Shown here in pieces: positions 33,678-42,776 of a stretch of 43,812 nucleotides of DNA. Source of the DNA: Bacillota bacterium (lineage in GTDB: Bacteria; Bacillota; Sulfobacillia; JAJZYS01; JAJZLH01); contig JAKAUI010000043.1 of NCBI GenBank assembly GCA_021827745.1, positions 1 through 43,812 on the forward strand. The letters are read 5' to 3'. Positions within the stretch are counted from its first letter, which is position 1; every line of letters starts with the position of its first letter. Made by a program: the position numbers and the translations under genes. The notes under the pieces were generated by a model. That model made no database searches, had not been told where the DNA came from, and saw only the letters and a program-made list of their open reading frames with translations.

Positions 33678-34661
33678 ATGCCAGTGCGCAACATGATCGA
33701 CTCGATCCGCGATGCGATCGACGTGGCCATGGCCGAGGACGAGCGAGTGCTGGTGCTCGGTGAGGACGTCGGCGTCCGCGGCGGTGTGTTTCAGGCCACC
33801 AAAGGGCTGCTCGAGAAGTACGGGGAGCAGCGGGTGATCGACTCGCCGCTCGCCGAGTCCTCGATCGTCGGCGTGGCCATCGGCATGGCGCTCGAGGGGC
33901 TGCACCCGATCGCCGAGATTCAGTTCGCCGACTTCATCCTGCCGGCCGTGAACCAGATCATCTCCGAGGCCGCCAAGATGCGCTATCGCTCGTACAACGA
34001 CTATTCGGCGCCGATCGTGATCCGGGCGCCGTTTGGCGGCGGAGTCCACGGCGGGCTCTACCACAGCCAGTCGAACGAGACCATCTTCATGCACTGTCCG
34101 GGACTGAAGATGGTGATCCCGTCGACCCCGTACGACGCCAAGGGCTTACTGCTCTCGGCGATCGCCGACCCGGATCCGGTCATGTTCTACGAGCACAAAC
34201 GGCTCTATCGGCTGATCAAGGAAGAAGTACCAGACGGTCGGTACACGGTGCCGATCGGACAGGCCAAGGTGGTCCGACCTGGGCGGGATCTGACCATCGT
34301 CAGCTACGGGCTGATGGTGCACTTCGCCTTGGAGGCGGCTTCCGCCCTGGCGGCGGCCGGCGTCGAGGCCGAAGTGATCGACCTGCGCACCCTGGTGCCG
34401 CTCGATCAGGACACCGTCCTCAGCTCGGTGCGCAAGACCAAACGGGCGATGGTCGTGTATGAGGCCAACCGGACGATGGGGCCAGGCGCCGAGGTGGCAG
34501 CCCTGATCGCCGAGCAGGCCCTGTTCGATCTGGACGCCCCGGTCGGGCGGGTGGCCGGACTGGACATTCCGGCCATGCCGTACAATCACGTGCAGGAGGA
34601 GTTCTTCCTGCCCAGCCCGGACAAGATCGCGAAGGCGGCGCAGGAGCTCGTGGCCTCCTAA
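33678..34661 (+). CDS. bkdAB: Branched-chain 2-oxoacid dehydrogenase E1 beta subunit
   Basis: This is the partner of BkdAA; alpha and beta form the E1 heterotetramer that decarboxylates branched 2-oxoacids and reductively acylates E2. The 327-residue sequence has VLGEDVGVRGGVFQAT, DSPLAESSIVGVAIGMAL, EIQFADFILPAVNQI, RAPFGGGVHGGLYHSQS, and the C-terminal VVYEANRTMGPGAEVAALI. The start ATG follows the bkdAA stop directly, with GAGGAGGGG inside the end of bkdAA. About 60 bases separate it from bkdB. Confidence 0.94.
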   Translation: MPVRNMIDSIRDAIDVAMAEDERVLVLGEDVGVRGGVFQATKGLLEKYGEQRVIDSPLAESSIVGVAIGMALEGLHPIAEIQFADFILPAVNQIISEAAKMRYRSYNDYSAPIVIRAPFGGGVHGGLYHSQSNETIFMHCPGLKMVIPSTPYDAKGLLLSAIADPDPVMFYEHKRLYRLIKEEVPDGRYTVPIGQAKVVRPGRDLTIVSYGLMVHFALEAASALAAAGVEAEVIDLRTLVPLDQDTVLSSVRKTKRAMVVYEANRTMGPGAEVAALIAEQALFDLDAPVGRVAGLDIPAMPYNHVQEEFFLPSPDKIAKAAQELVAS

Positions 34662-34722
34662 GGAACGATCGGGACGCCAAGCCAGTCGCCGACAAGGTTC
34701 AGACGGAGGAGGACCGCTCACC

Positions 34723-36021
34723 GTGCTGGTCAAGATGCCGCAACTCGGGGAGAGCGTGGTCGAGGGCACCATCAACCGGTGGCTGAAGGCACCGGGCGAT
34801 CAGGTGACCAAGTATGAGCCCCTGGTCGAAGTCACGACCGACAAGGTGAATGCCGAGGTGCCCTCGCCGGTGGATGGCACCTTGACGGCGATCATCGCCC
34901 AAGACGGGCAGACGCTCGCCGTCGGCGAAGTGATCTGCGAGATCGCGAGTCAGGACGAGCCGGGGGCAGCAGACGCCAGGTCCGGCGAGGTCGAGCCAGC
35001 GCCGTCGACGGAGGCGCCAAAGCCGGCTGCCAACGAGGCGCTGGTGGCACGGGAGGCCGCGTCTGGCGGCCCTTCGCCGCGCACTTCGCCGCTGGTCCGC
35101 CGCCTGGCCAAGGAGGCCGGCGTCGACCTGAGCCAGGTCCGAGCCAGCGGCCCAGACGGGCGGGTCAGCCGGCAGGATCTGGAGGCACACCTTGCGACTA
35201 CTGCCGCTGCTCCGGCCTTAGCGGCGCCTGCGGCTCCACGGAGCGCCCCACCGGAAAAAGCTCCGGCAAAACCCGTCACGGATGCCGCCTCTCAGCACCG
35301 GCCGGCCGTTTCCGCCGGCGAGGACACAGCGATCGAGCTCACGCCGATGCGGCGGGCCATCGCCGAGCATATGGTCCGGACCAAGGCCACCTCGCCCCAC
35401 GCCACCGCCTGGTTCGAGGTGGACGTCAGCGGCGTGGCGAGCCTGCGCCAGAAGATCCGCGCCGACTTCGAGCGCCGCGAGGGCGTGCCGCTGACCTTCT
35501 TGCCGTTTGTGATCCAGGCGGCGGTGTCCGGACTGAAGAGCTACCCGATCTTGAACAGCAGCTTCGATGCCGAGCATCAGCGCATCATCCTGCGCCGGGC
35601 CATCCATGTCGGAATCGCCGTGGCCGTCCCGGACGGGCTGATCGTGCCTGTGATCCATCACGCCGACACCCTCAGCCTGAGCGGCCTGGCCAAACGGCTG
35701 CAGGACCTGATCGAGAGAGCGCGTAGCGGCAGGCTGACCCTGGACGACATCCAGGGCGGCACCTTCACCGTGAACAACCCCGGCTCGTATGGCTCCATGC
35801 TGTCCACGCCGCTGATCAACCAGCCTCAGGCGGCCATCTTGAGCATGGAGAAGATCGTCAAGCGGCCGGTGGTGGTGGGCGACGCCATCGCCATCCGATC
35901 GATGATGAATCTGTCGATGTCGTTCGATCACCGGGTGCTGGACGGAGCGGTGGCGAACCAGTACCTGTCGCACGTGAAGGAGGCTCTGGAGGGGCTGGGT
36001 CCAGACACCCCGATCAACTGA
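34723..36021 (+). CDS. bkdB: Branched-chain 2-oxoacid dehydrogenase E2 (dihydrolipoamide acyltransferase)
   Basis: This is the E2 core of the complex. The 432-residue protein has an N-terminal lipoyl domain (1-75) with lipoyl lysine K41 in TTDKVNAEV, and a flexible Ala/Pro/Glu linker. The peripheral-subunit-binding domain lies at about 122-160 (TSPLVRRLAKEAGVDL, SGPDGRVSRQDL), followed by a second linker. The catalytic domain (about 205-432) ends with SFDHRVLDGAV, the HxxxDG active site. The start is GTG at 34723, after GGAGGAGG. There is a single lipoyl domain. The E3 lipoamide dehydrogenase gene is not in the window. lipA follows with a one-base overlap, so the complex and its cofactor enzyme are co-transcribed. 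Confidence 0.95.
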   Translation: MLVKMPQLGESVVEGTINRWLKAPGDQVTKYEPLVEVTTDKVNAEVPSPVDGTLTAIIAQDGQTLAVGEVICEIASQDEPGAADARSGEVEPAPSTEAPKPAANEALVAREAASGGPSPRTSPLVRRLAKEAGVDLSQVRASGPDGRVSRQDLEAHLATTAAAPALAAPAAPRSAPPEKAPAKPVTDAASQHRPAVSAGEDTAIELTPMRRAIAEHMVRTKATSPHATAWFEVDVSGVASLRQKIRADFERREGVPLTFLPFVIQAAVSGLKSYPILNSSFDAEHQRIILRRAIHVGIAVAVPDGLIVPVIHHADTLSLSGLAKRLQDLIERARSGRLTLDDIQGGTFTVNNPGSYGSMLSTPLINQPQAAILSMEKIVKRPVVVGDAIAIRSMMNLSMSFDHRVLDGAVANQYLSHVKEALEGLGPDTPIN

Positions 36022-36899
36022 TGGCAATGCCAGGTCCTGCGTTCAGCGGTGCCAAACCAGAGTGGCTGAAAGTCCGCCTGCCCGGCGGCGCTGAGTTCTT
36101 CGAACTCAAGCAGCTGATGCGCGCCCAGGGACTGCACACGGTGTGCGAGGACGCGCACTGCCCGAACGTGGGCGAGTGCTGGGGCAACCGCACCGCCACC
36201 TTCATGATCCTGGGCAACATCTGCACCCGGGCCTGCGGCTTCTGCGCCGTGCACAGCGGGCGCCCCACCGAGCTCGATCTGGCGGAGCCGAGGCGGGTGG
36301 CAAGGGTCACGAAGACGCTTGGCCTGGAACATGTGGTGGTCACGTCGGTGGCCCGCGACGACCTGGCAGATGGCGGCGCCCTGGTGTTCGCCCAGACCAT
36401 CGCGGAGATCCGCCGCCTCTGTCCGCAGACGGCGGTGGAAGTGCTGACCCCCGACTTTGCCGGCAACTGGCAGGCGCTCGCTTTGGTGGTGGAGGCGGCC
36501 CCCGACATCTTGAACCACAACCTGGAGACGGTGGAGCGGCTGTCCGACCGGGTGCGGTCTCGGGCCAAGTACCGCCGGTCTCTGGAGTTCTTGGCCCGGG
36601 CGAAGGATCTCTCTCCGACCCTGCTCACCAAGTCGGGCATCATGCTCGGATTGGGCGAGGAGCGCTCGGAGATCCTCGCCACCTTGGCCGACATGCGCAC
36701 CGCCAAGATTGACATCGTGACCATCGGCCAGTACCTGCGGCCCAGCCTGCGGCACCTGCCGCTCGTCCGCTACGTCACCCCGGAGGAGTTCTTGGAGATC
36801 AAGGAAGCGGCGCTCGGCCTTGGTTTCGGCCATGTCGAGGCTGGACCCTTGGTCCGCTCCAGCTACCACGCCCACGCCCAAGTTCCGGCCCGTGGCTGA
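36021..36899 (+). CDS. lipA: Lipoyl synthase
   Basis: This is a radical SAM enzyme inserting two sulfur atoms into protein-bound octanoate. The 292-residue protein has the auxiliary cluster cysteines C42, C47 and C53 (CEDAHCPNVGEC). The radical SAM CxxxCxxC cysteines are C68, C72 and C75 (CTRACGFC), and the C-terminal RSSYHA serine motif is intact. Its substrates in this genome would be octanoyl-GcvH (gcvH, lipM at the other end of the window) and E2 proteins such as bkdB directly upstream, with which it overlaps by one base. Length and motif spacing are normal. Confidence 0.97.
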   Translation: MAMPGPAFSGAKPEWLKVRLPGGAEFFELKQLMRAQGLHTVCEDAHCPNVGECWGNRTATFMILGNICTRACGFCAVHSGRPTELDLAEPRRVARVTKTLGLEHVVVTSVARDDLADGGALVFAQTIAEIRRLCPQTAVEVLTPDFAGNWQALALVVEAAPDILNHNLETVERLSDRVRSRAKYRRSLEFLARAKDLSPTLLTKSGIMLGLGEERSEILATLADMRTAKIDIVTIGQYLRPSLRHLPLVRYVTPEEFLEIKEAALGLGFGHVEAGPLVRSSYHAHAQVPARG

Positions 36900-36966
36900 G
36901 CGCAGCCCCAGCCGGCGCAGGGGACAATCTGCCAGCGGCGAAGATCGGCCGAGGGGAGGGGAGCCC

Positions 36967-37641
36967 ATGGCCGATCCGGTCAAGCCCGCCGCCAAGACAG
37001 TCAAGGTCCAGGACGTCGAGGAGCTGATTCGCGCCATCAACGGCGTGACCGACTGCCGGATCGTCACCAACGACTGGGGCGCGGTCGAGGAGATCCACGT
37101 GCTGGCCAGCGCCGAGCGCTTGGCCAAGGCGGTCGCCCGCGACGTGGAGAGCGCCTTGGCGGCTCGCTTTTCGATGGACATCGACCACCGCAAGATCTCG
37201 GTGGCCCAGCTCGGCACCCCGCCCGCCTTCGTCTCGCCGGACTACCGCCTGCGCATGAAGCGGCAGCGGGTCGAGGTGGACCAGGCGCTGGGCGAGTGCA
37301 CGATTCAGGTCGAGCTCCTGACGCCGGTGTCGGCCGCCACCATGGGCGAGGCGACTGGACCGAACGACCGCCATGGGCTGCAGCGGCTGGCCGCCCTGGC
37401 GACGGTCAACGCCATCCAGACCGTGCTGGCGCCTGGCCGCAAGCTCTTGCTCGAGGATCTGGTCACCGTCCACGTCTCTGGCCGGGAGATTGCCCTGGCG
37501 GTGCTGGCCGTGGAGATCGGCGGGCGGACGGAAACCCTCTTGGGAACTGCCCTATCGGCCTCTGGCGAGGACGTGACGGCGGCCGTCCGATCCTGCCTCG
37601 ATGCGGTCAACCGGCGGCTCGGCACACTGGTCCCGGCCTAG
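36967..37641 (+). CDS. Conserved-looking protein of unknown function
   Basis: This is a 224-residue soluble protein I cannot assign. The ATG at 36967 is supported by a purine-rich GAGGGGAGGGG just upstream. It seems to have two parts. Residues 9-66 form a compact alpha/beta unit (ELIRAINGVTDCRIV, VEEIHVLAS, ARDVESALAARF, DHRKISVAQL). Residues 80-222 form a second unit (QRVEVDQALGECTIQVELL, GLQRLAALATVNAIQ, ETLLGTALSAS, AVRSCLDAVNRRLG). There is no signal peptide, membrane segment, cysteine cluster or nucleotide-binding loop. I have an impression that similar proteins occur in other deep-branching Bacillota but cannot verify it. It lies between lipA and a DUF3866 gene, two bases from the latter. 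Confidence 0.75.
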   Translation: MADPVKPAAKTVKVQDVEELIRAINGVTDCRIVTNDWGAVEEIHVLASAERLAKAVARDVESALAARFSMDIDHRKISVAQLGTPPAFVSPDYRLRMKRQRVEVDQALGECTIQVELLTPVSAATMGEATGPNDRHGLQRLAALATVNAIQTVLAPGRKLLLEDLVTVHVSGREIALAVLAVEIGGRTETLLGTALSASGEDVTAAVRSCLDAVNRRLGTLVPA

Positions 37642-37643
37642 CG

Positions 37644-38753
37644 GTGGCGCAGGACAGCGGTGTACCGACTTTGGGCGCGGTCGGGCTGAAGTGGGCCACC
37701 GTGGTCGGCGAGCAGCCCGGGTGGCCCGGGGTGCAGGTCCTCGACATCCGACCGGACGACCTTCCCGGCACTGAGACCGCGTTGCTCTATCTCGATCTGA
37801 TGCCACCGGTCGCCGTCGGGGAGCGGGTCTTGGTGAATACCACGGCCGAGCAGCTGGAGCTCGGGAGCGGTGGGTATCAGCTGGTGGTCAGCCATGCGCA
37901 TGCCCCCCAGCAGCTCTCCGGCGAGGGCCACCTGATCAAGCTGCGCTACACGCCTTGGCAGTTGAAGGTGTTTGGCCCGGAGGAGCCGGGCCACCCAGAC
38001 CACGATCGGCTGAGCGCCGCCACCAGTCTTGACGGGCTGCCGGTCGCCGCAGCCGAACTGTACAGCCAGATCGCGCCCCTCGCCGCCGCCTTCGCCCAGG
38101 AGGCTCCAGGGCGGCGGCTCGTGTTCGTGATGAACGACTCGGCGTCCTTGCCCTATGCCTTTGGCCGCCTGGCCGGGGAGCTCCGCCGGGCCGGGCTTTT
38201 GGCGGCGACGATCAGCGCCGGCCAGGCCTTTGGCGCAGAGGTGGAGGCGATCACGGTGCACTCGGCCCTCTTGATCGCCCGCCACCTCCTGGCCGCCGAT
38301 GCCGTGGTCGTCTCGGGCGGACCGGGGCTGCTTGGCTCGGCCACGCCCTTTGGGCACACGGGGATGGCCCAGGGCGAGGCGCTGAATGCCGCCGTGGCAC
38401 TGGACGGGAGGCCGCTCTGCGTGCTGCGCATGTCCGGGGCCGATCGAAGAGAGCGCCATCTTGGGCTCTCGCACCACACCAGGACCGTGCTCGATCGCCT
38501 GGTCTTGCGACCGGTGACAGTGGCCCTGCCCCAGTCGTGCCCACCCAAGCTGGCCCAGGAAGTCGCCGAGGTGCTCGGTGACCGCCATCAGGTGCAGCCG
38601 GTTGAGGTCGACGGAAGGTGGCACCAGCGGCTCGATGCGGCCGGCATCGCCCTGCGCTCGATGGGCCGCAGCTACGACGACGACCGCCTCTTCTTCGACG
38701 CCGCGGCGGCCGCTGGCTCCCAGCTGGCGAGGTGGGTGTCGGAAGGTGCCTGA
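37644..38753 (+). CDS. DUF3866 family protein
   Basis: This 369-residue protein matches the DUF3866 family of Gram-positive bacteria, whose function is unknown. The N-terminal half has beta-rich segments (VQVLDIRPDD, TALLYLDLMPPVAVGERVLVN, LGSGGYQLVVSH). The C-terminal half has a Rossmann-like look (GRRLVFVMNDSASLPYAFGRL, GGPGLLGSATPFGHTGMAQGE, LGLSHHTRTVLDRL). The GTG start at 37644 lies two bases after the preceding stop. The gene overlaps the NUDIX gene by eight bases, a linkage often seen in Bacillota and Actinobacteria. The conserved His and Asn/Asp positions hint at an enzyme, but that is speculation. Confidence 0.85.
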   Translation: MAQDSGVPTLGAVGLKWATVVGEQPGWPGVQVLDIRPDDLPGTETALLYLDLMPPVAVGERVLVNTTAEQLELGSGGYQLVVSHAHAPQQLSGEGHLIKLRYTPWQLKVFGPEEPGHPDHDRLSAATSLDGLPVAAAELYSQIAPLAAAFAQEAPGRRLVFVMNDSASLPYAFGRLAGELRRAGLLAATISAGQAFGAEVEAITVHSALLIARHLLAADAVVVSGGPGLLGSATPFGHTGMAQGEALNAAVALDGRPLCVLRMSGADRRERHLGLSHHTRTVLDRLVLRPVTVALPQSCPPKLAQEVAEVLGDRHQVQPVEVDGRWHQRLDAAGIALRSMGRSYDDDRLFFDAAAAAGSQLARWVSEGA

Positions 38754-39276
38754 TCGGCCGCCGCTCGTGCGGTCCGAGCTGATCCACGAGGGTGAGGTCT
38801 TCACCCTGCGCCGGCACTACATCGAGACCAGGCGGGGTGTGGTGGGACGCGACATCGTCGTTCACCCGGGGGCCATCGTCCTGGTGCCGATCATCTCCGG
38901 TGAGGTGCTCTTGGTCAGACAGTGGCGGGAGCCGGTCGGAGAGCTCCTGGAGCTGCCGGCTGGCACGCTCGATCCTGGGGAGACGCCTGAGGTCTGTGCC
39001 GAGCGGGAGTGCCGGGAAGAGATCGGGATGCGGCCCGCGCACCTAAAACCTCTGGGTGCGCACCTGGCGGCCCCCGGATACTCGACCGAGATGCTATTCT
39101 TCTTCCTGGCCAAAGATCTGGTCCCCGATCCTCTGCCCCTGCCTGAGGAGGAGGGGTTGGTGGTGGAGCGGCTGGACTGGACTCTGGCGGTAGAGAGGGC
39201 GGCAGCTGGCGGCTTTCAGGACGCCAAGACCGCACTTGGGATTCTGCTGGCCGCCCATCGGCTGCCAGAGGTGTGA
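38746..39276 (+). CDS. nudF: NUDIX hydrolase, ADP-ribose pyrophosphatase type
   Basis: This is a NUDIX enzyme of 176 residues. The full NUDIX box GX5EX7REUXEEXGU is present, beginning GTLDPGE and ending RECREEIGM. The preceding RQWREPVGELLELPAG and the following GYSTEMLFFFLAKDL are typical of ADP-ribose pyrophosphatases such as NudF. The likely reaction is hydrolysis of ADP-ribose to AMP and ribose 5-phosphate. The start is GTG at 38746, inside the end of the DUF3866 gene. In Bacillus nudF is followed a few genes later by spoIIM and xerD; here ald and then xerD follow and spoIIM is missing. Confidence 0.9.
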   Translation: MPDRPPLVRSELIHEGEVFTLRRHYIETRRGVVGRDIVVHPGAIVLVPIISGEVLLVRQWREPVGELLELPAGTLDPGETPEVCAERECREEIGMRPAHLKPLGAHLAAPGYSTEMLFFFLAKDLVPDPLPLPEEEGLVVERLDWTLAVERAAAGGFQDAKTALGILLAAHRLPEV

Positions 39277-39333
39277 GGACCCAGAAGACGACCTGTCTTG
39301 GTGACCGAGATGGATAGAGGGGGAATGCGGACC

Positions 39334-40452
39334 ATGAAGATCGGGCTGCTCAAGGAGATCAAGGCGGATGAGAACCGGGTGGGACTGACCCCGGCCGGCG
39401 TACGGATCCTGACTCAGGACGGACATCAGGTCTGGGTGGAGCACGAGGCCGGGGTCGGCTCGTCCTTTGGCGATGAGGAGTACCTGAGCCATGGGGCGCG
39501 CCTGGCCAGCCGTGAGGAGGTCAGCGCCGAGAGCGATCTGATCGTCAAGGTGAAGGAACCGCAGCCCGAGGAGTACGACCTGATGCGCCCCGGTCAGATT
39601 CTCTACACCTACTTCCACCTGGCGCCGGTGCGCGATCTGACGCTTGCCCTGCTCGAGCGCAAGGTCAGTGCCGTCGCCTACGAGACCGTGCAGCTGGCAG
39701 ACGGCAGTCTGCCCCTGCTCACCCCGATGTCCGAGGTGGCGGGGCGGATGGCGACCCAGATCGGCGCCCACTTCCTGGAGAAGGCGGCCGGCGGACGGGG
39801 CGTGCTCTTGGGGGGCGTCCCCGGTGTGGCTCCTGGCCGGGTGGTCGTGCTCGGTGCCGGTACGGTCGGCCAGAATGCGGCCGTCATCGCGCTGGGCATG
39901 GGGGCCGAGGTCACCATCCTTGATGTGTCCGCCAAGCGGCTTCGCGAGATCGACCTGCTCTTCCACGGCCGACCGCGCACCCTGATCTCGAACCCCTACA
40001 ACATCGCCGAGGAGCTCAAGTCGGCCGACCTTTTGGTCGGAGGGGTCCTGATTCCAGGCGCCCGGGCGCCGAAGCTGGTCAGCGAGGAGATGGTCCGCTC
40101 CATGCTGCCCGGCTCGGTCATCGTCGACGTGGCCATCGACCAGGGTGGGTCGGTGGAGACGATTGACCGCATCACGACGCACTCCAATCCCACCTACATC
40201 CGCCACGGCGTCCTCCACTACGCGGTGGCGAACATGCCGGGCGCCGTGCCGCGCACGTCCACCATCGCCCTGACCAACGTCACCCTGCCCTACCTCCGCC
40301 AGATCGCAAGCCGTGGCCTGGCCCAGGCCCTGCTCGCCGACAACGCCCTGCTCCAAGGACTGAACGTGATGGCCGGCCAGGTGACCTACCGGGCGGTGGC
40401 CGAGGCCCACGATCTGCCGTACACGCCAGCGGAGAAGGTGCTGCGTTCCTGA
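39334..40452 (+). CDS. ald: Alanine dehydrogenase
   Basis: This NAD-dependent enzyme interconverts L-alanine and pyruvate plus ammonia. The 372-residue length is normal. Features include the N-terminal [20 protein letters not shown] (core [12 protein letters not shown]), [11 protein letters not shown] with the substrate lysine, YTYFHLAPV with the catalytic histidine, and [22 protein letters not shown] for NAD binding. ATG at 39334 is chosen because it matches the family start and is well placed relative to AGAGGGGGA. In-frame ATGs at 39325 and 39307 are alternatives. With leucine dehydrogenase it gives the cell two amino-acid deaminases in one window. Confidence 0.95.
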   Translation: MKIGLLKEIKADENRVGLTPAGVRILTQDGHQVWVEHEAGVGSSFGDEEYLSHGARLASREEVSAESDLIVKVKEPQPEEYDLMRPGQILYTYFHLAPVRDLTLALLERKVSAVAYETVQLADGSLPLLTPMSEVAGRMATQIGAHFLEKAAGGRGVLLGGVPGVAPGRVVVLGAGTVGQNAAVIALGMGAEVTILDVSAKRLREIDLLFHGRPRTLISNPYNIAEELKSADLLVGGVLIPGARAPKLVSEEMVRSMLPGSVIVDVAIDQGGSVETIDRITTHSNPTYIRHGVLHYAVANMPGAVPRTSTIALTNVTLPYLRQIASRGLAQALLADNALLQGLNVMAGQVTYRAVAEAHDLPYTPAEKVLRS

Positions 40453-40505
40453 AGGCGACATAACACCGAACCCGATCCACTGTGGGCCTGCTCGATGGGA
40501 CACAG

Positions 40506-40534
40506 TAGACTTGTGGATGGCGGGGTTGTATAGA
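40506..40534 (+). promoter_or_regulatory. Possible promoter upstream of xerD
   Basis: TAGACT (40506-40511) and TATAGA (40529-40534) are separated by 17 bases, each matching four of six consensus positions. They sit in an unusually AT-rich patch of the 187-base ald-xerD gap. A GCCCG/CGGGC hairpin with an inner stem (40578-40601) would lie in the leader. Confidence 0.35.
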
Positions 40535-40639
40535 AAGAGTAAAGAGGGATTTTGTAAACCTCTGTGGAATCGTCTCTGCCCGCTTCTCCGAGGGGACGGG
40601 CGGATCTGGTGGGTTGTGTCTGGAGGTGCACCCGGGAAG

Positions 40640-41533
<894 letters not shown>

Positions 41534-41536
41534 ACG

Positions 41537-42199
41537 GTGTCGGTCGAATTCGCCGTTGACGACGAGGCCTACCAGGGCCCCCTCCATCTCCTGCTGGCGC
41601 TGGCCGAGCGGGGCGAGGTGGACCTGCGTCGGCTGTCCTTGGCCCGGCTGTGCGAGAGCTATCTGGAGGCGGTGCGCCAGCTCACCCCGTTCCCCCTGAA
41701 CGATGCCGGCCAGTTTCTGTACATGGGCGCCCGCCTGATTCGACTCAAGCTGGCAGAGGCCTCTGGCCAGGATGACGACGAGGTCGAACAGCTGCAGGCG
41801 GAACTCGAGGTGCTGGCCGAGCTCGAAGCGAGCGCCCGGTGGCTTGGGGCGCGTCAGGACCAGGAGACGTTCTCTCGGCCCAGGCCCCAGCGTCCCCTGG
41901 CCGGGTCGGCCATCAGCCTGAGGGCGGCCATCGGCCGCCTGGTCCAGCGCAACAGGCAGGCGCCGCCGCTTCGCCGTCGGGTGCGCGAGGTGCCGCTCGA
42001 CGCCCTGTTCGGCCGCTGGCGGAGTCGGCTCCAGGCCACCGGCGAGGATCGCTACCGCAGCCAGGACTGGCCCTGGGGCCTGCGTGGGGCGGCGCTGTTG
42101 GCGCTTCTCGAGATGGCGAGGCGGCGCGAGGTGGAGATTGATCAGCCGACCCCGTTCCAAGACGTAGTGGTGCGCTGTCGGGTACCAGATGGACGCTGA
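41537..42199 (+). CDS. scpA: Segregation and condensation protein A
   Basis: This is the kleisin subunit of the SMC-ScpAB condensin. The 220-residue product is rather short for the family (about 240-260). The N-terminal domain has YQGPLHLLLALAERGEVDLRRLSL and LTPFPLNDAGQFLYMGARLIRLK; the acidic linker follows (DDDEVEQL), and the C-terminal winged helix ends ALLALLEMARRREVEIDQ. The start is GTG at 41537, three bases after the xerD stop. It overlaps scpB by 11 bases. The shortening is in the middle region that binds ScpB. Confidence 0.92.
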   Translation: MSVEFAVDDEAYQGPLHLLLALAERGEVDLRRLSLARLCESYLEAVRQLTPFPLNDAGQFLYMGARLIRLKLAEASGQDDDEVEQLQAELEVLAELEASARWLGARQDQETFSRPRPQRPLAGSAISLRAAIGRLVQRNRQAPPLRRRVREVPLDALFGRWRSRLQATGEDRYRSQDWPWGLRGAALLALLEMARRREVEIDQPTPFQDVVVRCRVPDGR

Positions 42200-42767
42200 G
42201 CTGAGGACGCTCGAGGCCGTCTTGTTCGCCGCCGACCAGCCGATCTCCGAAGCCGACCTGGCCCGCTCGCTCGGCTGCAGCGAACTGGAGTTGGCCAGCT
42301 GGCTGGAGCGTTATCGCAAGGAGGTCTTGGGACGGGGCTTCATCCTGCAGGACGAGCCAGAGGGGCTGATCCTGCTGAGCGCCCCGGAGTTTTCGGCTGC
42401 CGTGGCAGCCAGCCGCAGGCACAAGAGCCGGACGCTTTCCATGGCCTCTTTGGAGACCCTGGCCGTGATCGCCTATCGCCAGCCGGTGACCCGGGCTGTG
42501 ATCGAGCGCCTGCGCGGCGTGCGCTGCGAGCGTTCGCTCGCCCTGCTCGAAGAAGAGGGCCTGATCGCTGAGGCCGGCCACCTTTCGACGCCAGGCCAGC
42601 CGGTGCTGTGGCGCACGACCGAGGAATTTCGGCATCGCTTCAACCTGCGTTCGGAGGCGGACCTGCCGCCGCTGTCTGCTGACATGCAGCGGAGAATCGA
42701 GGCCTGGCTTGGTGAGACCGGATCAGACGCCGGTCCCGAGCGAGAGCACCAAGGAGGCACCCGCTAG
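42189..42767 (+). CDS. scpB: Segregation and condensation protein B
   Basis: ScpB is the paired winged-helix subunit that dimerises and binds ScpA in the condensin complex. The 192-residue protein has two wH units. The first is at about 5-65 (LEAVLFAADQPISEADLARSL). The second is at about 80-160 (LSMASLETLAVIAYRQPVTRAVIERLRGV, then TTEEFRHRFNL), matching the family signature. The C-terminal tail is polar. The stop is nine bases from the stop of a convergent minus-strand gene. Confidence 0.95.
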   Translation: MDAELRTLEAVLFAADQPISEADLARSLGCSELELASWLERYRKEVLGRGFILQDEPEGLILLSAPEFSAAVAASRRHKSRTLSMASLETLAVIAYRQPVTRAVIERLRGVRCERSLALLEEEGLIAEAGHLSTPGQPVLWRTTEEFRHRFNLRSEADLPPLSADMQRRIEAWLGETGSDAGPEREHQGGTR

Positions 42768-42776
42768 ATCGCACCC

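Noticed and set aside
32673-36021. Reading the E1/E2 genes as pyruvate dehydrogenase
   Set aside because: E1 alpha and beta motifs fit the branched-chain (BkdA/BfmB) enzymes better, and leucine dehydrogenase is directly upstream; pyruvate activity is not excluded biochemically.
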